A DNA stretch of 64,000 nucleotides from assembly GCF_002395745.1 (NCBI RefSeq), contig NZ_DGUN01000046.1, positions 49,837-113,836 on the forward strand, given 5' to 3'. The position numbers and the translations under genes were made by a program. Every line of letters starts with the position of its first letter. Within the stretch, counting starts at the first letter, position 1. This stretch comes from Fibrobacter sp. UBA4309 (GTDB lineage: Bacteria > Fibrobacterota > Fibrobacteria > Fibrobacterales > Fibrobacteraceae). Under the pieces are notes generated by a model. That model was given only the letters and a program-made list of their open reading frames with translations, did no database searches and was not told the origin of the DNA. Shown piece after piece: positions 42,631 through 50,800 of the stretch.

Positions 42631-42855
42631 CTAGAAACGATTTTCTCCAGGCCGTTCTTCAAGGACGGCCCTTTTTGTATGGCGAATCTTTTCCAGGGCG
42701 TTCCTGGAGTCGCCGTCGTAAGTCCTTACAAAATAAGAATGCACCTTGTGAAACGTGACAAAGCCGTTCCACGCAGCAAGGGAAAGGATTGCCGCACAGG
42801 CTGTCGCGACAAGTACTTCTATAAGGGTATATCCGCCCGTGTTTCTTACCGGCAA
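42631..42855 (-). CDS. Short pseudopilin
   Basis: 74 residues from a TTG at 42855, chosen because GAGGAGG stands eight bases upstream and the prepilin leader follows at once: MPVRNTG then YTLIEVLVATACAAILSLAAW. Prepilin peptidase would cut between G and Y, and Glu5 is kept. The C-terminal domain is unusually short (about 45 residues after the helix). It overlaps the upstream pseudopilin by 10 bases. The last codons are also the GT2 terminator stem, so truncation during evolution is possible. Confidence 0.75.
   Translation of the reverse strand: MPVRNTGGYTLIEVLVATACAAILSLAAWNGFVTFHKVHSYFVRTYDGDSRNALEKIRHTKRAVLEERPGENRF
42650..42670 (+). terminator. Terminator of the GT2 gene, inside the pseudopilin CDS
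   Basis: GGCCGTTC-TTCAA-GGACGGCC followed by CTTTTTGT, 24 bases after the GT2 stop. The same bases encode the C-terminal residues of the minus-strand pseudopilin. Confidence 0.75.
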
Positions 42856-43148
42856 CGTACAAGCCTCCTCAATCGCACATGTTCATTTTCCTCAGTCACG
42901 TAGACAAGTTTCCGTCTGGCCAGCAGGGGCTGGGACAGCAACGAATCGGTGCATGGCGGCGGGTCGGCAATTTTTCGCTCCATGGAACCGACAGCTTCGA
43001 CAAACGATTCCACGCGGTCTTTTTCCAGGGCACGCAACTTGGCGAAGCTTTCTACGAAGTAGCCCAAGGCCAGTAGTCCCAAGAACAACGTCACCATGGC
43101 GACGCAGACCTCCGGCAGAGTAAAGCCGGCTACAGAACTGCGGTTCAT
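42846..43148 (-). CDS. Pseudopilin (GspI/GspJ-type)
   Basis: 100 residues. The leader MNRSSVAG is followed by FTLPEVCVAMVTLFLGLLAL, a clear G-F-T-x-x-E prepilin site with Glu5. The soluble domain is about 65 residues, close to a minor pseudopilin. It overlaps the upstream PilX-like gene by ATGA and the downstream pseudopilin by 10 bases, so the three are co-translated. Minor pseudopilins prime pseudopilus assembly. Confidence 0.85.
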   Translation of the reverse strand: MNRSSVAGFTLPEVCVAMVTLFLGLLALGYFVESFAKLRALEKDRVESFVEAVGSMERKIADPPPCTDSLLSQPLLARRKLVYVTEENEHVRLRRLVRCR

Positions 43149-44044
43149 CGCAATACCTCCCGTTCAAAAATAACCGGAGACCCTCCCAGGAACGACGGCA
43201 TCACGGAATCTTCGGCGACGATGTTTCCCGGCAGCGACGCACGGAGTCCGGAGAAGACTACGCCATCAGACTGCGTAACGGATGTCCCGTTTTGCCCAAT
43301 GGCAATCGCCATGCTCGGGTATTCCGCGACGGCGTTGCCCCGCAACACGATTTCGTGTCCCGCCACGGCGATGCCCCGGAAATGCACCTGGCCACCAATT
43401 TCCACCGATTCGTTGCCGACTGTTTCCAGGAAGCCCACGCAAACATTACCGCCCATCCTCACGTTACCCAGGGAAAATATCCGGAGCGTATCAAAACGGA
43501 CGCTTCCTTCTACAGTTACATCGCCACTGACATATGCATTCAGCGATTTCATACTGCCCGAAAAATCCAGGCGCAAGTCCCCGTCGTTCACCATCATATA
43601 GGCATTCCCGGGGACATCGAAAAAGCGCCTGTTACCGGAATAGCGCCGTAGGCCGGGAGCCGAGAGAATCCCTTCACGCAGCCGGGCCCTGTACGCCTGC
43701 ACGCCCGTAAGCCATTCGCCAAAGTCGAGCTTCTGCAACGCCGAAACGGTCATGACGCAAACCTGCAGCGACGAGTCACCGGAACAGAGCCGTCCGTAAG
43801 GACCTACGTCCGCATGCCACACGGGCGGGACGCCCGGCAACAACGCGGAGGACATGGACTCCAAATGCAGGAGCAGGGCCGATTCCGCATCGTACACCTT
43901 CTGCACCTCGCGGGATTCCCGCATCACTAGATGGCGCAACCCTCCGGGCAAACGCAACAAAGCCGAAAGCAGAATCCCCAATACGAGCAGGATTCCCATG
44001 ACGAGCGCCAAGATATAGCCGGAGCGCGGTCCAGAATTCCGCAT
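43145..44044 (-). CDS. PilX/GspK-like protein with beta-helix-like C-terminus
   Basis: 299 residues from the ATG at 44044; ATGs at 44062 and 44071 would overlap the upstream stop. The N-terminus MRNSGPRSGYILALVMGILLVLGIL is a prepilin-like leader (G-Y) but lacks Glu5, as GspK and PilX do. Residues 150-280 are short repeating strands with alternating V/G (LNAYVSGDVTVEGSVRF, GNVRMGGNVCVG, VEIGGQVHFRGIAV), resembling a right-handed beta-helix of bactofilin type. It could cap the pseudopilus tip. The function is inference. Confidence 0.65.
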   Translation of the reverse strand: MRNSGPRSGYILALVMGILLVLGILLSALLRLPGGLRHLVMRESREVQKVYDAESALLLHLESMSSALLPGVPPVWHADVGPYGRLCSGDSSLQVCVMTVSALQKLDFGEWLTGVQAYRARLREGILSAPGLRRYSGNRRFFDVPGNAYMMVNDGDLRLDFSGSMKSLNAYVSGDVTVEGSVRFDTLRIFSLGNVRMGGNVCVGFLETVGNESVEIGGQVHFRGIAVAGHEIVLRGNAVAEYPSMAIAIGQNGTSVTQSDGVVFSGLRASLPGNIVAEDSVMPSFLGGSPVIFEREVLR

Positions 44045-44045
44045 T

Positions 44046-45071
44046 TCAATTATTCCCGCCATTGCCCCCATTCCTCAGCACATAATTCCTGCCGTTACAT
44101 ACAAACTCAACATAATCTCTCCCGATATCATGCACGGTCAAATTTTCTATGGAATCTCCGATGCCAAGCCAAAGCGTATTCCCGTCGCCTTCACGGATCT
44201 GCGCAATCTTCCCCGCTATCGTTCCCTGGATTTTCAGGATTTCTGTCGAGCACGCCCTTTCGTTCACCGCCGGTTTCGGCTTTTTCATGAGCCATTCCCC
44301 GTGATCCGGGAGTTCGTCAACGGGACGCTCCAATTCGGGAGCATCTACGGCGGGTACGCGGGCAACCGTTTCGGGCACTTTCCTTAGCCAAGGCCCGACA
44401 CCCCGCCACAACATCACCGAAAACGCCAAGACCAGGAACAGCACAAGGCGGGAATACCGGGGCGTCCACCCGCGGTATTCGAACAGGCTCAGATTTTCCC
44501 AGAACGGATCCTGCGACGCCGCCTGGAAAAAATCAAAAGACGCATCCGTTTCCGTCACCTTTGCAAACGAATCTATGCGGGAAAAAAGGAAATCCTTTTC
44601 CAGGAAGGTATCGAACCGTCCAAGCCGTTCTTCGACAAGCTTCCCGGATTCCCCGCCATAGCCGGATTCTTCGGACCAATGGCACAGCCGCCCTTCCATA
44701 AAGACAAGTACGTAGAGCGTCCCGCCGACAACAGCGGCATACCGCATGTTGCCACCACAATCGCATTGGCGTACCGAGCGGTCTGCAAGGGCATATAAGC
44801 CGACAGATTCCGGCAGGACCCTGCCGCTATCGAGCTTTGTCGCCAAATCGCACAGCACCGCCACCAAGAACCGGTGGCGCCGTCCTTCTGCCGCATTGAA
44901 GGCAACCATTTTCCAGAACACGGGAGTCCCGCCCTGCCGCATGTTCGGGAAATCCTTCGCAAACGCGGCAAGCAGTTCCGCATCCGAAACTTCCCGGTCA
45001 AACCCGGTAACGACTTCCCACGTAAACATCCGGGCTTTACAGGCAAGTGCCTTATTTCTCAGGAACAGCAT
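44046..45071 (-). CDS. Composite secretion protein with C-terminal GspC-like HR domain
   Basis: 341 residues from the ATG at 45071, preceded by GGAG; a GTG two codons earlier is the alternative. Residues 1-200 are cytoplasmic with an actin-like flavour (YAAVVGGTLYVLVFMEGRL), then one membrane span (YSRLVLFLVLAFSVMLWRGV). The C-terminus, KIQGTIAGKIAQIREGDGNTLWL then GDSIENLTVHDIGRDYVEF, has the homology-region pattern of GspC and PilP, which contact the secretin N0 domain. A fusion of GspL-like and GspC-like parts is inference. It overlaps the secretin by 20 bases. Confidence 0.55.
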   Translation of the reverse strand: MLFLRNKALACKARMFTWEVVTGFDREVSDAELLAAFAKDFPNMRQGGTPVFWKMVAFNAAEGRRHRFLVAVLCDLATKLDSGRVLPESVGLYALADRSVRQCDCGGNMRYAAVVGGTLYVLVFMEGRLCHWSEESGYGGESGKLVEERLGRFDTFLEKDFLFSRIDSFAKVTETDASFDFFQAASQDPFWENLSLFEYRGWTPRYSRLVLFLVLAFSVMLWRGVGPWLRKVPETVARVPAVDAPELERPVDELPDHGEWLMKKPKPAVNERACSTEILKIQGTIAGKIAQIREGDGNTLWLGIGDSIENLTVHDIGRDYVEFVCNGRNYVLRNGGNGGNN

Positions 45072-46818
45072 CGGCACTCCTATCGACTTCCGGCGTTATG
45101 AATATGGCCAGTTCGCTTTCGTCCTCTTCTTCGCTCGTATAGCTGAACAGGCGGCCTATCAACGGGAGGCTCCCCAAGAACGGCACCGCGCGACGCACCT
45201 CCGTCTTGCTCCTGCGGCGAAGCCCGCCCAAGCAAAGCGTCTCGCCGTTTTTAAGGACGACCGTCGTCTTGAGATTTCGCGTACTGATATCGCGCGGGCC
45301 ATCTCCGGTACTGCGGCCCGCCGTCTTAATTTCCGGGGCCACCTCCAGCGTAATGCTCCCGGACCGCGTCACCGAAGGGGTCAACTCCAGAGAAATTCCG
45401 TCGTTGAACGAGCGGTAATCCGTAATCGGATACCCGTCCGCCGACACCTGGCTCACCAGGTAGTAGACTGTATTCGTGACGTTCAGCTCGGCCTTGTTGC
45501 CGTTGATTGTCGTGAGTTTCGGACGCGCCAGGACCTCTGCCATGTTGTTTTCTTCGAGACTCGCGAGTTCCACCTCGAAGCGGTCCGGAAGAATCCCCAC
45601 ACTGCCGAACGCACCCGATTTCGAGACATTCTTTCCCAAAAAGTCGTAGAAGCCCCGGACACCGATATCGTTCTGCCCCGTCTTCCGTGTCGCCCCGCTA
45701 TGCAGGCCGATTTCGAAATTCCTCCCCCGCCTGAACTCCACAAGGACGCACGAAAGCGTCACCTGCATGGCGGGAGCGTCCACAAGTACGAGCACCGATT
45801 CCGCCGCGGCGATTTCTACTGCGGAACCACCCAGCAGCAGGGCATTCTGCTCCTTGACTTCGGAAACAGCCAGATTGCCTTCTGGCAATAGCTTGCCCAG
45901 TTGCGCCACGGCCTTTTCGGAATGCACGTGTTTCAGCGGATACAGGCGCGTCATCGAAAGCGCATTTTTTGCGCCCCGCTCCGCGACAAGCAAATTCAAC
46001 GAATCCAGGGAATACACGAAACGGTTTCCCCTAAATAGGGCTTCCAGCAGTTGGTCCAGACGCACAGCGGAAAAATGCAACCGCACCGATTCCTGGACAT
46101 TCCCGTAAACGGCGAGATTCAATCCGGCAACTCGAGCCAGCTCGCCCAGGACATCTACGAGCGGGACCGATTCCAGGTCAGCCGAATATAAATCGCCATT
46201 CCTCTCGATTTCGACCAGGGCGGCATTCACGGTGACGGGCCGTTCCTTACGCCTTTCGACGCGCAAGCAACCTGATTCCCGGTACACCCGAAAGCCCTGC
46301 GACTCCATCAAGGCGCGGAAAGCGGCCTCGGCCGGCAAGCCTCGCAAATTGCCGGAGACCCTTCCTGAAATGTCCGGCGCGTACAGGATGTTCAGCCCCG
46401 TATTGGCGGCATACTCATGGATAAATTCCACGACATCCTTATTCCGGAGCGAAACGCTCACCAGGGAATCCTTCTCGGCAAAGAAATTCTCCCCGCGTTC
46501 CTGCACGCGCCTTATATGGAACACATGTCCTTCTTCTACGACCTGCAGGCCCAAGGACGCACAAAGAGCCGACAGGCCTTCCAGCACGCCGACTCCGTCC
46601 AGGTGGAAGGTCACCTTGTTTTCGATATCCTTGTCTACCAGAATCGGCGTATCGTAGGCCAGCGAAAGAGAGCGGGCTACCTCGCTTATCGGCGTATCCA
46701 CGAAATCGAACGTCGCCGCATCCAGACGTGCTGCGACAATCAACAATAGCGCAAGCACAAGCGCGGCCATGGCGGGCTGGAAACAGCCCTGACGGGAGTA
46801 TTGTTTTTTTGGAGGCAT
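45052..46818 (-). CDS. Secretin (GspD/PilQ-type)
   Basis: 588 residues from the ATG at 46818 (GGTGG upstream). A signal peptide (LVLALLLIVAARLDA) precedes an N0-like domain (FDFVDTPISEVARSLSLAYDT) and N1/N2 repeats. The secretin domain has VLVEFRRGRNFEIG, SLELTPSVTRSGSITLEV and the signature AVPFLGSLPLIGRLFSY, ending in SELAIFITPEV. It forms the outer-membrane channel of a type II secretion or type IV pilus-like machine. It heads the pseudopilin operon; no ATPase or GspF is present in it. Confidence 0.9.
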   Translation of the reverse strand: MPPKKQYSRQGCFQPAMAALVLALLLIVAARLDAATFDFVDTPISEVARSLSLAYDTPILVDKDIENKVTFHLDGVGVLEGLSALCASLGLQVVEEGHVFHIRRVQERGENFFAEKDSLVSVSLRNKDVVEFIHEYAANTGLNILYAPDISGRVSGNLRGLPAEAAFRALMESQGFRVYRESGCLRVERRKERPVTVNAALVEIERNGDLYSADLESVPLVDVLGELARVAGLNLAVYGNVQESVRLHFSAVRLDQLLEALFRGNRFVYSLDSLNLLVAERGAKNALSMTRLYPLKHVHSEKAVAQLGKLLPEGNLAVSEVKEQNALLLGGSAVEIAAAESVLVLVDAPAMQVTLSCVLVEFRRGRNFEIGLHSGATRKTGQNDIGVRGFYDFLGKNVSKSGAFGSVGILPDRFEVELASLEENNMAEVLARPKLTTINGNKAELNVTNTVYYLVSQVSADGYPITDYRSFNDGISLELTPSVTRSGSITLEVAPEIKTAGRSTGDGPRDISTRNLKTTVVLKNGETLCLGGLRRRSKTEVRRAVPFLGSLPLIGRLFSYTSEEEDESELAIFITPEVDRSADAVPEK

Positions 46819-46933
46819 CTTGCCACCCCTAGGAAAGCATGCCCGCAAAGCGGCCCCTGCCCGGGATGTATAAATGGGCGGAATCTATCGCCACTGGAGA
46901 ACGGGACTTATTCCGTCATGTCCAATATAAAAA

Positions 46934-46959
46934 AATACCCGGCGATAAAGCCGGGTATT
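46934..46959 (-). terminator. Terminator of the FadL-like gene
   Basis: On the minus strand AATACCCGGC-TTTATC-GCCGGGTATT is followed by TTTTTTAT. The 10-bp stem is perfect and starts 26 bases after the stop. Confidence 0.88.
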
Positions 46960-46985
46960 CTCAAACAGCAACCCTCGAAAGGTTG

Positions 46986-48401
46986 TTAAATCTTGAAATC
47001 CATCCCTATACCGAATCCGCGGCTGTCGCGATTATAGGTATCACGCCCGTATTCGACAGTCTCGTCATAATCCTGGTATAGCGTGTGGAAGTAGCTCAGG
47101 TTCACGCGCATCCAGTCCGTCGCCCAGCAGGCAATGCCAAAACCGAAGCTCGTCGACGAAATATTGATGTTCATGTCGCTGATGTACTCATCCTTGATAC
47201 CGAAACGCGTCACCTGCAGGCCACCGCTCAGCGTGAAGCGCTTCAAGAAATCCACCTCGATACCGTACAGGAACTCGTTAGTATCGTCCACATGATCTTC
47301 CAGATCGCCACTGAAATCGGCCTTGCTGTCGAACCAGTGGTGGTAACCGAAGGCAATGCGCACATTGTCGAGCAGCGCATAGTTCAGGCCCACCGCCAAG
47401 AGCGAGGGAATGTCATTGTGGTCCTTCTTGCCGTCGTCGAACTGTTCAAGCGGAGTATCATTCTTCTTGGTATCGTTTTCCATCTCGATGGAAGTGTTAT
47501 ACTCGAACTTCGCGCCAACCGTCAGGCGCTTGTACTTGAAACCGAGGCCTACAATGGGAGTGATTCCCCAGCCGGTCTGTTCCAATTCCAGTTCCATGGA
47601 CATCTTGTCGTCCATGGTCTCGAACGTTTTCGCAAGCGTCGCGTACTGCGTTTTCTCCTCGGCAGTCTTCGCGTTCTCGGCTAGCGTCGCGAACGTTTCG
47701 GAAAGCTTGGAAGCCTCCATCATCTTGCCGTCGGGATTCACGCCGGGAACCCTCGTATTCAGCTGGAGGTTTCCAACGGAGCCGTCATAGCTGTTCATCG
47801 CATAGTTGAAGCGTGCGCCCGCATACACGGAGAACATCTTGTTAAATTCGTAAGCGGCACCGAGTGTCGCGCCAAAAATATAGGAGCTCGCCTCGAGCGA
47901 AACATCTATGGAACTCGCATCCGTCTTGAGTCCCTTTTCCGTAAGGCCCGCTTCCATCTGCTTCAGCGGCGAATAAGTCAGCGCATAGAAACTCGGAATG
48001 CCATCATCGAAGTTCACCTTGCCGCCACCGCCGATAACACCAAAGTGACCGGAAAGTGCAAAGTTGCCCTTGTGCCATGTCACGAGCGCGCTGGGAAGCG
48101 AAGGAACGAAGGCCTCGCCCTCGAACTCTTCGCCTTCGTCGAATATCGTGGTTTTTTCCACCGTCGCGCTACGGGTCTGCCAGAATGTCTGGTTGTTGAC
48201 GGAGATGTACAGGCCATCTTCCATGAAAGCCGTGCCCGACGGGTTCGCATAAGGGGCGTCCACGTCGGTGCTCGCGTCGCGCGCCACGCTACGCTGGAAA
48301 AGCACGGACTGGTTGGTGTTGGTATTGAGGCCGCCGGCAAAAGACTCGGCCGCAAAGGAGGCTGCGAGGCACATCGCCAAGGTCGCTTCGTGAAGTCTCA
48401 T
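46986..48401 (-). CDS. FadL/OmpP1-family outer-membrane channel
   Basis: 471 residues with a signal peptide (LAMCLAASFAAESFAGG). The N-terminus has APYANPSGTAFMEDGLYIS, the N-P-[AS]-G/A hatch motif of FadL. The rest is beta-strand-rich and ends GIGMDFKI. FadL proteins carry hydrophobic molecules across the outer membrane. AAAGGAT precedes the ATG. A strong terminator follows. Confidence 0.88.
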   Translation of the reverse strand: MRLHEATLAMCLAASFAAESFAGGLNTNTNQSVLFQRSVARDASTDVDAPYANPSGTAFMEDGLYISVNNQTFWQTRSATVEKTTIFDEGEEFEGEAFVPSLPSALVTWHKGNFALSGHFGVIGGGGKVNFDDGIPSFYALTYSPLKQMEAGLTEKGLKTDASSIDVSLEASSYIFGATLGAAYEFNKMFSVYAGARFNYAMNSYDGSVGNLQLNTRVPGVNPDGKMMEASKLSETFATLAENAKTAEEKTQYATLAKTFETMDDKMSMELELEQTGWGITPIVGLGFKYKRLTVGAKFEYNTSIEMENDTKKNDTPLEQFDDGKKDHNDIPSLLAVGLNYALLDNVRIAFGYHHWFDSKADFSGDLEDHVDDTNEFLYGIEVDFLKRFTLSGGLQVTRFGIKDEYISDMNINISSTSFGFGIACWATDWMRVNLSYFHTLYQDYDETVEYGRDTYNRDSRGFGIGMDFKI

Positions 48402-48544
48402 ATCCTTTCTCCTATCGGTCAGGATTTTTAGCTGGGCGATAAGGTAGAAAAGGATTTTAAAAGTTTTATTATAATTTGCTTACTTATTTATGTCAGTACG
48501 AAACATGTATGATTTTTGTAATACAGGACCCTGGCGGCGGAGCG

Positions 48545-49576
48545 CTATTCCACCTTGATAAACGTCGTCACCTCTATGGAATCGGATTGTTCTACGCCGT
48601 TCTCGTAATGCGTATAACCCAGAGTCCACGTGACCGTCGTATCCGAATCCACACCCGCACTGGTGAAGCTATAACGCCTCTCTTTCACCATCCTCACCGA
48701 GGGCCACGTCCGCCACAACATACTTGACCCATCCGAACCCTTTAAGCCTAATACCATCACGATGCCAGGAAGGTCATGAAAATCCAAGTCCGAACAAACC
48801 CCTATTGTCACGCCCTTACCTTCCGAACTAAAGTCGAGGGTATCCAAAAGCGAGCGGATTTCCGTAGAATCGAAGGGATGAGCAGACGCATCATAATAGA
48901 ATTCCGGCGGAATGAAATCGGTTTGACGGTTTTCGGTATAATTGATAAAGGTCGTATCATAGACAAAATGCGTATAGGGCAAATGGAGTGTATCCAAATA
49001 GAGCGTATCTACGAGATCTATAAAAACATGTTCCTCACCAACCAGGACGAAGTCCGTCAGAGAATCATATTTTATAAAATCCAAAGGACCACAGCAAAGA
49101 TCCTCCATAAACACAACATCTCTCTGCGAACAAGAAAAAGCACTGTCCCGAACATCGCAGTCCAATAGCGCAGATTTGCTAAGCACCGTATCGAGTAGCC
49201 CGTTTTCGAGCCGATAGACAAAACTCGTATAATGCCGGGTCACAACCTCAGTCGTATCATAGACTGTATCCCTGTAAACCACCAACGTATCCATAAAGAA
49301 AACAGTGTCTTTTACCTTAACGGGATCCGTAAATTCATCTTCCTGTTCCTGTACAGAATCACGCACCACCGTGTCGGGAGGCGGCAAAGCCCCCGTATCG
49401 GGAAGGGATTGACCTGCCGTATCGAAAGTTCCTGCGGTATCGGCCCCGGCCGACTGGGCAGCATCTTCCTGCAACGATGTCGTCAACAGATCTTCCTGCG
49501 AGCAGGCCCAAAACAACGAAACCAGGAGAGACGCTCCCAAAACTACGCCACATCTTTTTACACCAGGAAAATTCAT
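48545..49576 (-). CDS. Thr/Asp-rich lipoprotein, unknown
   Basis: 343 residues. The lipobox-like end is SLFWAC followed by SQED. A linker rich in Asp/Thr/Gly follows, then strands with D-T-[VL] repeats (VKDTVFFMDTLVVYRDTVYDTTE). The C-terminal part has IGVCSDLDFHDLPGIVMVLG. No family is recognised. GGAGG lies 4 bases before the ATG. Surface or periplasmic anchoring is likely. Confidence 0.75.
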   Translation of the reverse strand: MNFPGVKRCGVVLGASLLVSLFWACSQEDLLTTSLQEDAAQSAGADTAGTFDTAGQSLPDTGALPPPDTVVRDSVQEQEDEFTDPVKVKDTVFFMDTLVVYRDTVYDTTEVVTRHYTSFVYRLENGLLDTVLSKSALLDCDVRDSAFSCSQRDVVFMEDLCCGPLDFIKYDSLTDFVLVGEEHVFIDLVDTLYLDTLHLPYTHFVYDTTFINYTENRQTDFIPPEFYYDASAHPFDSTEIRSLLDTLDFSSEGKGVTIGVCSDLDFHDLPGIVMVLGLKGSDGSSMLWRTWPSVRMVKERRYSFTSAGVDSDTTVTWTLGYTHYENGVEQSDSIEVTTFIKVE

Positions 49577-49751
49577 AAAACCTCCTAACAGTGTAAATTT
49601 AGTTTATTGTAAAAAGAATAACAGCCTATCTCGGGAAATAACAAAAAAGCGCAATTCCCGTCACCTGTTTTTGCAACCAGGCAAAGGGCAGAGGCTATAC
49701 ACCGCTACCTGATTGGCGACGTCACAACAAACGAAGCGTTTTAAAAAAGGC

Positions 49752-49771
49752 CCTCTGCAATTTGAGGGCTA
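49752..49771 (-). terminator. Terminator of the Ser-rich lipoprotein gene
   Basis: On the minus strand GCCCTC-AAATTGCA-GAGGGC is followed by CTTTTTTAAAA, just 4 bases after the stop. Between here and the next gene (49577-49751) nothing else is apparent. Confidence 0.8.
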
Positions 49772-49775
49772 GCCA

Positions 49776-50651
49776 CTAGTCAGAACTTGACGAAGACTGC
49801 TGTGCCTGCGCACTCGACAGCAAATCTCTACCGCCGCTTGAGCTCGATGATCCAGCCATGGACGGTTTGCCCGGATCCGGCTCATGCGCAACTTCGTAAG
49901 TGCTATGCTTGGCATAAGGTGCCGAGTAATCGATATACTTGATATTTTCAAGCTCAGATCCATAACTTATAGCGAAATCAGACCAGCAGAGACAATTGGC
50001 AATCTCTTCGACATCAACAAATTTCAAGACCAAGGTGTCCCCAGACATCGTCTTGGATAGGGTTCCTCCCAGCCTTTGGCAGTTATCTACAACATACCAC
50101 AGCGAACCCGAGAACCTTCCGCTCGAATCCGGCTGCATATACGCCTTGGTGGCAAGCGTCGGCACATTCCCAAAAGGATAATCTGCAAAACATTTCGTTG
50201 ACACTTGGACATCCAATTCCTGCGGTCCCGAAGACGAAGAAACGACCTCCGCAGACGAACTTGAATTCACAGTAGTCGTATCGCCCGGTTCCGAGCTAGA
50301 GGACTCCTCGACGACTTCCGAAGACGACGGAACTTTTTCTGACGAAGAAGATTTCTGTTCAGCTACAGATGACGACGATTTCGCCTCTTCTTTTGATGAT
50401 GACGACACTCCCTTTGACGAAGAAGATTCCTTGCTTTTCTCCGATGACGAGGAAGCCATTTCCGACGAAGAAGTTTCCTTGCTTTTCTCTGATGACGAGG
50501 ATGCCTTTTCCGACGAAGAAGACGGAGTTTCTTCTACAGAACTCGAGCTGTCGTGTTCCGGACCTACAGAATTTGAGGATGAAGGCGAATCATCGCCACA
50601 AGCTACGAGCGCCAAGGCAAGAGCCGCGCCAAAGACAAACGATTTCTTCAT
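49776..50651 (-). CDS. Serine-rich repeat lipoprotein
   Basis: 291 residues. The signal is MKKSFVFGAALALALVAC, a clean lipobox. Residues 22-145 form a low-complexity Ser/Glu/Lys linker with a 16-residue unit in tandem (E-[KM]-ASSSSEKSKE-[TS]-SSS). The C-terminal 140 residues contain five Cys and a globular look (STKCFADYPFGNVPTLATKA). The Ser linker is like those of the FISUMP lipoproteins, but no FISUMP domain is present. Confidence 0.8.
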   Translation of the reverse strand: MKKSFVFGAALALALVACGDDSPSSSNSVGPEHDSSSSVEETPSSSSEKASSSSEKSKETSSSEMASSSSEKSKESSSSKGVSSSSKEEAKSSSSVAEQKSSSSEKVPSSSEVVEESSSSEPGDTTTVNSSSSAEVVSSSSGPQELDVQVSTKCFADYPFGNVPTLATKAYMQPDSSGRFSGSLWYVVDNCQRLGGTLSKTMSGDTLVLKFVDVEEIANCLCWSDFAISYGSELENIKYIDYSAPYAKHSTYEVAHEPDPGKPSMAGSSSSSGGRDLLSSAQAQQSSSSSD

Positions 50652-50741
50652 AGGAATTTCCTTCTATTTTACTCACCCCTCATTAAATAATATAGACATT
50701 TTTCCGGACGGTTGTTCGTAAAAAATGATTTAATACAAAAG

Positions 50742-50763
50742 ATGGCGGCTCGGAGGCCGCCAT
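50742..50763 (-). terminator. Terminator of ettA
   Basis: On the minus strand ATGGCGGC-CTCCGA-GCCGCCAT is followed by CTTTTGTATT. It starts about 40 bases after the ettA stop. Confidence 0.7.
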
Positions 50764-50800
50764 GACGTTTTTTAGTCTACTGAAGCGATAAGGCTCCGCC

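Noticed and set aside
50431..50721. Acidic plus-strand frame with S-D-D-E repeats
   Set aside because: It is the complement of the Ser/Glu/Lys linker of the lipoprotein; the repeats come from that gene.
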